From the NCBI GenBank assembly GCA_028818565.1, contig JAPPNV010000053.1, positions 1 to 33,471 on the forward strand: 33,471 nucleotides of DNA. Reading direction: 5' to 3'. The position numbers were made by a program, and so were the translations under genes. Every line of letters begins with the position of its first letter. Position 1 is the stretch's first letter. This document shows, piece by piece, positions 28,099-33,471 of this stretch. The stretch is from Rhodospirillales bacterium (GTDB taxonomy: Bacteria > Pseudomonadota > Alphaproteobacteria > UBA828). The notes beneath the pieces are model-generated. The model saw nothing but the letters and a program-made list of their open reading frames with translations. It had not been told where the DNA came from and did not search any database.

Positions 28099-30303
28099 GT
28101 GCAGGCGTTCCGCTTCCTGTTCGCCCCCGAGCTCGGCCGTCCCATCGCCGATGCCTTGCGGTCCGCGGCCGTGCTGCGGACGCTGATCGGGGCGGTGCGC
28201 CGTCCGCGGTTGTCGCCTACCGGGACGGGCGCGGGACCGCGGAACGCAGTCTCCCGTTCCGGCCTCGCGTGGGCCGTGCTGCTGCTCGCGACCGCGGGCC
28301 TCGGCGTGACCGCGATTCCTCCGCCCGAGCCGGCGTTCGGCCAGTCCATCGATCGGGGGCTCTTCGCCGACACCGACAGCCTGACGCGCGAGGTCCTGGA
28401 CTTCCTGGGCGGGCTGGGGGCGGACAACCCCTCGGCGGTGGGCGACATGCTGTTCGCCTTCAATACAGGCGTGCTGGTGCTGGCGGGCTTCCTGCTTATC
28501 TGGCACGCCGCCGCCGGTACCGTGGATACGGCGCGCGAAGGCCGCTTCGGCTTCGGCGCCTGGGCGATCGTCCGCATCGTTACGGCAATCGCCCTGATGG
28601 CGCCGCTGCCGGGCGGGCTCAACGGGGCGCAGCACGCCGTGGTGGGTTTGGCCCACCTCGGCGGCGACTTCGCCAACGCCGTCTGGAAGCCCTTCTCAGA
28701 GGAGGCGCTGGCCGAGAGCCGGCCCATCGTGCCGCGCCCCCGCGAGGCGCTCTGGCGCGCGGCGATTTCCCGGACCCTCATCGCCGAGACCTGCGCAAGG
28801 GCCGCCAACGGGAGCGCGGCGCTCGCCGGCGACGACGCCTACGTCGAGATCGACGAGGACGAGGACGACGGGATCGCCTGGTTCAGCTACGACGGCGAAG
28901 GCCGCGGCATGCCCGACGGCATGTGCGGCTCGATCCGCTTCTCCGGCCTTGAGGCGGACGGCGCCCCCGGGCTCGCGGCCGAGGGGCACCGGCGGGCGCT
29001 GACCGGCCTGCTCCCGGCCATCCGATCCATCGCCGCCGGCCTCGCCGCCCACTACGTCCCCGGGACCCCGCTCTACGGCCGCCCGCTGCCGGACATCGAC
29101 GCCCTGCTCGCCGCCCGGGACCTCGCGGGCGCTTACGCCCGCGTCCTCGACGGCGCGCTCACGGAGGCCGCCTCGGAGGAGCGCGAGACCCTTGCGCAAG
29201 TGGTGGCCGAGGACGCGCGGGAGGCGTCCTGGATGGCGGCGGCCTCCTTCTTCAACACCATCGCCCACCGTGCCGGCCTCTTTCAGGCCGCCGCCCATAA
29301 CGTGCCGTCCGTGGCGTTGCCGGTGCCGAGCCTCGACGAGTGGACGCCGGCGGCGGATGCGGCGGTGAAGGGAGTCGCCGCCCAGCTCGCCCGCTCTGCC
29401 CGCTACCACCCGATGCTTCTGTCCGCCGCGAACGCCGGCGCGGGCGCCCTCCCCGCTACGGACGGCGAGAGCGGCGGGATGGTCTCGGGCCTGCTGGAGT
29501 TCATCGACCTCGACTCCGTCATCGTCGCCGACAGCGGCAACCCCATCGCCGACCTGGCCGCGCTCGGCCACGGGCTGCTCAACGCCGCGCTCGCCGCCGT
29601 CGCGGCGTTGATGGGCGCCGCCACGGGCTCGGGGCTGCTCGAATCCATCCCCTTCATCGGCAAGGGTCTCGACGTGTTCGAGTCCGCCTGGCAGGTCTCC
29701 GACGCCCTGGTCTCGACCCTGCTGGGCCTCCTCATCGTCGCGGGCGCGGTGCTGGCCTACGTGCTGCCGGCGCTGCCCTTCATCCGCTTCCTGTTCGGCA
29801 TCGTCGGCTGGATCCTGAACGTGGCCGTCGCCGTGCTGGCGGTGACCGTGTTCGCCGCAGCCCACGTCACCCGCGAGGACGGGGACCGGCTCACCGTCCA
29901 GGCCACCCGCCAGGGCTGGCTGTTCCTTCCCGCGCTCGTGCTCAGGCCCGCGCTGATGCTGCTGGGCCTCATCCTCGGCTATTTCGTCTTCCTCGCCGGG
30001 ATCGGGATCTTCAACCAGGTGTGGCTGCCGCAGATGCGCGATGCCGGCGCCTCCGGCGGGCTCGGGCCGGTCGGCTTCCTCGCCATGCTCGCGCTCTACG
30101 TCATCGTCGCCTACGGGCTGATGAACGCGTCGTTCAAGCTGATCGACCTGCTGCCGTCCGCCGTCCTCGACTGGATCGGCGGACGGGCCGGAGCCGGCGA
30201 CGACGCGAGCGACCGCACGGGCGGCGCTGCGGTGGGCGGCATCTCGCGGCTGGGCGCGGTCCGCGTCGGCGCGCGCGCAAGGCGGGGCGGAGCCGGGAGC
30301 TGA
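28099..30303 (+). CDS. dotA: DotA/TraY-type polytopic membrane protein
   Basis: The 734-residue product starts on GTG 28099 (QAFRFLFAPELGRPIADALR follows). It has an N-terminal hydrophobic signal-like segment, then DMLFAFNTGVLVLAGFLLIWHAAAG, WAIVRIVTAIALMAPLPGG and VVGLAHLGGDFANAVW, the typical DotA/TraY opening. A large loop of about 350 residues precedes a C-terminal set of membrane segments (LVSTLLGLLIVAGAVLAYVLP, WILNVAVAVLAVTVFAAAHV, LMLLGLILGYFVFLAGIGIF, FLAMLALYVIVAYGLM). DotA/TraY is an inner-membrane protein of type IVB systems, essential for transfer in R64 and Legionella. No ATG suits the start, and the ribosome site is weak. The gene lies four bases after the TraW-like gene. Confidence 0.9.
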   Translation: MQAFRFLFAPELGRPIADALRSAAVLRTLIGAVRRPRLSPTGTGAGPRNAVSRSGLAWAVLLLATAGLGVTAIPPPEPAFGQSIDRGLFADTDSLTREVLDFLGGLGADNPSAVGDMLFAFNTGVLVLAGFLLIWHAAAGTVDTAREGRFGFGAWAIVRIVTAIALMAPLPGGLNGAQHAVVGLAHLGGDFANAVWKPFSEEALAESRPIVPRPREALWRAAISRTLIAETCARAANGSAALAGDDAYVEIDEDEDDGIAWFSYDGEGRGMPDGMCGSIRFSGLEADGAPGLAAEGHRRALTGLLPAIRSIAAGLAAHYVPGTPLYGRPLPDIDALLAARDLAGAYARVLDGALTEAASEERETLAQVVAEDAREASWMAAASFFNTIAHRAGLFQAAAHNVPSVALPVPSLDEWTPAADAAVKGVAAQLARSARYHPMLLSAANAGAGALPATDGESGGMVSGLLEFIDLDSVIVADSGNPIADLAALGHGLLNAALAAVAALMGAATGSGLLESIPFIGKGLDVFESAWQVSDALVSTLLGLLIVAGAVLAYVLPALPFIRFLFGIVGWILNVAVAVLAVTVFAAAHVTREDGDRLTVQATRQGWLFLPALVLRPALMLLGLILGYFVFLAGIGIFNQVWLPQMRDAGASGGLGPVGFLAMLALYVIVAYGLMNASFKLIDLLPSAVLDWIGGRAGAGDDASDRTGGAAVGGISRLGAVRVGARARRGGAGS

Positions 30304-30346
30304 CCCTGTCCGCGATGCATTTCATCCGAACCGGAGGCCCATGGAC

Positions 30347-32347
30347 ATGAGATTCATCCAACCCGGGATCTGCGTCATGCTGCTCGCCGCGGGAGCGGGC
30401 TGGGCGGCGTGGCTGGCCGGCGGCGACCGCCCGGTGGACGCGGCAGCCATCGGCCTCGGCGCCGCCGTCGCGGCGGCCTTCGCCGCCTACATGGCGTCCG
30501 ACCGCAAGGACGCCGCCCTCTGGCTCCGTTTCGGCCTCTACGGCGGGGCGCTCGCGGTGTGCGTGGCGTCCTTCTGGACCGGCGTCGTGCGTCCCCTGCA
30601 GCACGCGCCGTCGTGGGGGGCGGTCATGGCCTGGCTCGGGGCGCTCGACGGCATGCGGCTGGTCATGCTGGTCGCGCCGGGCCCGGCCGTCGTGCTGCTC
30701 CTGGTGCTCTGGTTCGAGGTGGCCGTGGCGAGCCTGCGCCATCTCGGCGGCGGAGACCGGCGCCGGCGCGCCGAGTCCGACCTCCACGGACACGCGAGGC
30801 TGCTCGGGCGCCGCTTCCTGCGGCGCCTGGCGAAGCGCAATGGCATCCTGCTCGGCCAGTGGGGCGGGCGCAGGGGCGCGCCGCTCATCGGCTGGGCGCT
30901 GGAAGGCTCCGCCATCACCGTCGCCCCGCCGCGCACCGGCAAGGGGGCGCTGATCGCCCTCAACCTGCTCTCGCCCGAATACCGGGGATTCGAAGGATCG
31001 ACCGTCACCATCGACCCGCGCGGCGAGCTCTGGTGCATCGCCTCGCGGCGCCGGCGCCAGATGGGACGCCGCGCCGTGCTGCTCGATCCCTTCGGCGTGG
31101 CGAGGGAGCACAAAAGGGAGTTCGGCGAGCACTGCCATCTGCCGGACGTGAGGTCCGCGACCTACAACCCGCTGGAGTTCATACGGGAGGACGAGAGCCA
31201 GGCGGTGCGCGACATCAACGTGCTGCTCGACGCGCTCCTCACCCCGCCCCGCCCCGGCGCCCACGACAACTCCCGGCACTTCTACGAATCGGCCCGTGCC
31301 ATCATCGCCGGCTACATCGCCTGGGTGCGGTTCAGGGGACCGAGGGAGAAGCGCAACCTCAAGCACGTGCACGCGCTGCTCTCGCAGTCGCCGGAGGAGC
31401 GCAAGCGGTTCGCCGCCGACATGGCCGTGGAGCAGCCATTCGCCGGCGGGCTCACCCATATCGCAGTCGAGCGCCAGGCCCAGGTGGGGGCCGAGGAAGG
31501 CGGCTCCAACTTCACCACCATCGCCAACCAGCTGGCCTTCCTCAACTACCCCGAGCTGCTGGCCAACACCGCGCGGTCGAGCTTCGATCCGCTGAGCCTC
31601 GCCGGCGGCGGCACCGATATGTTCGTGGTGGTGCCCGAGGACGCGGTCGAGCACGTCAAGGGCTGGCTCCGGCTCTGGGTCGCCATCCCCAACGCGGTGG
31701 CGGCGCGGAAGCCGCTGAAGCGCGACATGCTGATCGTGATCGACGAGATGCCCCGCATCGGCTTCCTCAAGCCGGTGATGGACGGCTACACCATGGCCGC
31801 CGGCAAGGGCGTGCACTTCTGGTGCTTCGCGCAGTCGATCTCGGCGCTGGACTCGAGCTGGGGCAAGGAGCACCGCAGGACGCTGCTGCACCTCGCCGAG
31901 GTGGTCCAGGTGCTGGGCTTCCCGAGGACCGACGCCGAGGGCGCGGAGGAGCTGTCGAAGGCCATCGGCACCGCCACCTTCGAGAACCGGACCGAGAGCC
32001 GGTCGGGGACCATCGCCGAGAGCCGGGTGCTCAGCGCCAACACGCAGTGGCAGGCGGGCGAGTCGCTGGGCCTCGTGCGCGAGCGCCTGGTGACGCCCGA
32101 CGAGCTGATGACGCTGGGGCCGGACCGGCAATACGTGATCGCGGCGCCCAAGGACATCCCGCGCGACGCGCTGCACCTGCACCACGCGCGCTACTGGCGG
32201 CGCCCGGACGCTGAGCACCACGCCGATCCCAACCCCTTCGTCGTGCGCAAGGAGCGCGCGGCGAAGAGGGCGGCGGGCCGGCCGGCGGCGCCCGTTCCGC
32301 GGGCGTGGACGGCGCTGCGAAGGGGATTGGGAAGGAGGGGGGCATGA
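30347..32347 (+). CDS. VirD4/TraG-class type IV coupling protein
   Basis: The 666-residue product is the ATPase that brings DNA-relaxase substrates to the channel. Four N-terminal hydrophobic segments (to about residue 125) precede a P-loop APPRTGKG (193-200) with TVTIDPRGELW, then NPLEFIR and YESARAIIAGYI. Walker B LIVIDEM lies at 462-468 and CFAQSISALDSSWGKE near 500. These are VirD4/TraG signatures rather than those of DotL, the usual partner in Dot/Icm systems, although R64 TrbC occupies an equivalent place. Two starts are possible: ATG 30341, only three bases after GGAGG, and ATG 30347, nine bases after it; I prefer the second. It overlaps the next gene by four bases. Confidence 0.85.
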   Translation: MRFIQPGICVMLLAAGAGWAAWLAGGDRPVDAAAIGLGAAVAAAFAAYMASDRKDAALWLRFGLYGGALAVCVASFWTGVVRPLQHAPSWGAVMAWLGALDGMRLVMLVAPGPAVVLLLVLWFEVAVASLRHLGGGDRRRRAESDLHGHARLLGRRFLRRLAKRNGILLGQWGGRRGAPLIGWALEGSAITVAPPRTGKGALIALNLLSPEYRGFEGSTVTIDPRGELWCIASRRRRQMGRRAVLLDPFGVAREHKREFGEHCHLPDVRSATYNPLEFIREDESQAVRDINVLLDALLTPPRPGAHDNSRHFYESARAIIAGYIAWVRFRGPREKRNLKHVHALLSQSPEERKRFAADMAVEQPFAGGLTHIAVERQAQVGAEEGGSNFTTIANQLAFLNYPELLANTARSSFDPLSLAGGGTDMFVVVPEDAVEHVKGWLRLWVAIPNAVAARKPLKRDMLIVIDEMPRIGFLKPVMDGYTMAAGKGVHFWCFAQSISALDSSWGKEHRRTLLHLAEVVQVLGFPRTDAEGAEELSKAIGTATFENRTESRSGTIAESRVLSANTQWQAGESLGLVRERLVTPDELMTLGPDRQYVIAAPKDIPRDALHLHHARYWRRPDAEHHADPNPFVVRKERAAKRAAGRPAAPVPRAWTALRRGLGRRGA

Positions 32348-32976
32348 CGACGGAGAAGGAGCCGCAAGGAAACGGAGGCGGCGCGGCGGGCGCCGAAGCG
32401 GGCGAGGGAGCGGCGCACGGCCTGCCGACGGCTGGGGACATGGCGGACGAAGGCTCCGGCGCGGAGCCCGAAGCGAAGCCGGGCGACGATCTCCGGCGTC
32501 TGAACGGGAACATGGAGCAGCTGCTCGAAGGGATGGACAACCTGTTCCAGGAGCTCGTGAGGACGGGTTCGAAGCTGGACTCCCTGAAGGTGCCGGAGGC
32601 GAAGCCTGCCGATGCCGCGAACGCCGGCCCGGCAGCGGAGCCGGCGCCGGCGGAGGACGCCGCCCCTGACGCCGACGGCGCTTCGGACGCGGACGGAGAG
32701 GCCGGGCAGATGGCGGATTTCTACCGCTGGGTCGAGACCGACCGGCGACGGCGGCGGCGATGGTCGCTCGCCGCCATGGCGGCGGCCGCGCCGGCGGCGT
32801 TCCTGCTCGGCATGCTGGTCCAGCACCAGTTCCAGCCGATCCCCCTGCACGACCCGAGCGGGGGCTGGAGCGGATGGATATGGGAGACCCACGGCCGCGC
32901 CATCGTCGATTGCGCGGTCGATGCCATGCGGACGAACGGGGAGGTGGATTGCCGGCTGGCCGTCCGGCGGCCGTGA
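32344..32976 (+). CDS. Acidic single-TM protein of unknown function beside the coupling protein
   Basis: The 210-residue product begins with a disordered Gly/Glu/Ala-rich region and a helical segment DLRRLNGNMEQLLEGMDNLFQELV that could form a coiled coil (about residues 48-72). More disordered acidic sequence follows, then a basic stretch RRRRRR and one membrane segment (LAAMAAAAPAAFLLGMLV, about 141-158). A short C-terminal domain ends with two cysteines (VDCAVDAM and VDCRL). By the positive-inside rule the acidic part is cytoplasmic. It overlaps the coupling protein by four bases, so a role as adaptor or anchor of the relaxosome is possible. No family is recognised. Confidence 0.65.
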   Translation: MTTEKEPQGNGGGAAGAEAGEGAAHGLPTAGDMADEGSGAEPEAKPGDDLRRLNGNMEQLLEGMDNLFQELVRTGSKLDSLKVPEAKPADAANAGPAAEPAPAEDAAPDADGASDADGEAGQMADFYRWVETDRRRRRRWSLAAMAAAAPAAFLLGMLVQHQFQPIPLHDPSGGWSGWIWETHGRAIVDCAVDAMRTNGEVDCRLAVRRP

Positions 32977-33031
32977 CGCCGCCGGAGCCGGCCGGACTGC
33001 CGCGCCCCCGCGTGGCTTTCCCGCGCGCGCA

Positions 33032-33059
33032 TGCCCCGGGTGGAGAGGGCTTCGGGGCA
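33032..33059. other. Possible stem-loop in the gap after the operon
   Basis: TGCCCCG (33032-33038) can pair with CGGGGCA (33053-33059) across a 14-base loop. No T-run follows, so this is not a clear Rho-independent terminator. It lies in the only sizeable gap (33-33094) downstream of the first gene, between the acidic protein and the final partial gene. Confidence 0.2.
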
Positions 33060-33094
33060 CGGCGCCCTGAAGGATGGCCGGAAAGGAACGCGAG

Positions 33095-33471
33095 ATGACC
33101 GACAGCGACGGCACCGGGACCGACGACACGGCGATGAGCAACGCGTTCGCCAGGGCGGGCTACACCGTCCCCGGCATCGAGACGTCGTCCGAGGACGGGC
33201 GCGAGCCCCGCCACTACGCCTCGCCCACTGCGGCCATCAGCGACCACGCCGCCCTCTACGGCGCCACCCCCGGCCCCGACGAGCCCGACAACCGCCCGGT
33301 GTGGGACGAGGCCGAGGCCTTCGCCGGGATCGAGCAGGCCGTCCACACGCTGATCCAGAGCGTCGCCCCCGACGGCACCCAGCTCGCCGACGAGCGCGAA
33401 AGCCTGCTGTGGGGGTTCGTGAACATGCTGCACGCGCAGGCGGGCCGCATCGACCGGACAGTGGACGGGCT
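33095..33471 (+). CDS. DUF2493 (SLOG-family) protein, N-terminal part, runs off the edge
   Basis: This frame stays open from ATG 33095 to the window end, giving about 125 residues and no stop, so it is partial. GGAAAGGAA upstream is a fair ribosome site. The N-terminal 80 residues are acidic and low in conservation. The segment ERESLLWGFVNMLHAQAGRIDRTVDG matches the pattern (LLWGFVNVFHAQ...RLDR) that I know from DUF2493 proteins on alphaproteobacterial plasmids and elements, whose SLOG-fold domain follows later and would lie beyond the window. It is the first gene after a 118-base gap, so it may open a new transcript. Confidence 0.6.
   Translation, partial: MTDSDGTGTDDTAMSNAFARAGYTVPGIETSSEDGREPRHYASPTAAISDHAALYGATPGPDEPDNRPVWDEAEAFAGIEQAVHTLIQSVAPDGTQLADERESLLWGFVNMLHAQAGRIDRTVDG

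Noticed and set aside
30134-33433. A 1099-residue open frame on the minus strand opposite the coupling protein
   Set aside because: It crosses three + strand genes with clear motifs and is low-complexity Arg/Gly/Ala sequence; GC-rich DNA leaves long stop-free antisense frames.

Overview
This window is almost entirely one conjugation gene cluster from a very GC-rich bacterium, most likely an alphaproteobacterium. Two observations support the lineage: a GAAC-N7-GAAC element at the left edge, which is the alphaproteobacterial form of the LexA (SOS) operator, and a partial gene at the right edge that reads like the N-terminus of the DUF2493 proteins common on alphaproteobacterial plasmids and integrative elements. 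Every credible gene lies on the + strand. Most neighbours overlap by 1-4 bases (ATGA, GTGA, TTGA, TAATG), so 217..32976 looks like one translationally coupled transcript of 30 genes.

Layout: 1-216 is a leader with the LexA-type box, an AT-rich promoter-like patch and a weak 15-bp-periodic array. 217-13218 is a type IVb (R64 thin-pilus-like) module: secretin PilN, PilO2, an exported CFI-box protein, an unknown exported protein, PilP, ATPase PilQ, inner-membrane PilR, prepilin PilS and two PilV-like tip proteins. 13215-14848 holds a small exported protein and a fusion of prepilin peptidase with a TcpQ/PilL-like periplasmic domain. 14845-25974 is an IncI/Dot-Icm-type (MPF-I) secretion core in R64 order: DotD, DotC, DotB, IcmT, a second TcpQ-like protein, a one-cysteine DsbC-like protein, DotI, DotH, DotG, DotE/TraQ-like, DotP/TraR-like and the ATPase DotO. 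25992-32347 carries an SSB, an exported protein in the TraV position, a TraW-like protein, DotA/TraY and a VirD4/TraG-class coupling protein. 32344-33471 has an acidic single-TM protein and the start of a DUF2493 gene.

How it works together (inference from families): the pilus would make mating contact. The Dot-type core (DotC/D/H outer membrane, DotG channel, DotI/A/E/P inner membrane, DotB/O motors) would form the DNA channel, and the coupling protein would feed it a relaxosome. No relaxase, DotF, DotM, DotN, primase or lytic transglycosylase is visible here.

The most unusual signal is not a gene. A 15-bp repeat (consensus GGAGACACTCGTGCC, with a CCCTCGGGCC subtype) occurs as roughly 35 units at about 18 loci between 3.3 and 21.2 kb, singly or in tandem and in both orientations. 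Nearly all copies are inside coding sequence. The unit is a multiple of three and has no stop codon in any of its six frames, and all six frames are used (ETLVP, DTRAG, HSCRR, SGTSV, PARVS, RHECP). A second, 18-bp family (GGAGTTCCCCTGTTCCGG-like) behaves in a similar way. Both look like frame-neutral micro-elements that have spread through linkers and termini of the secretion genes.
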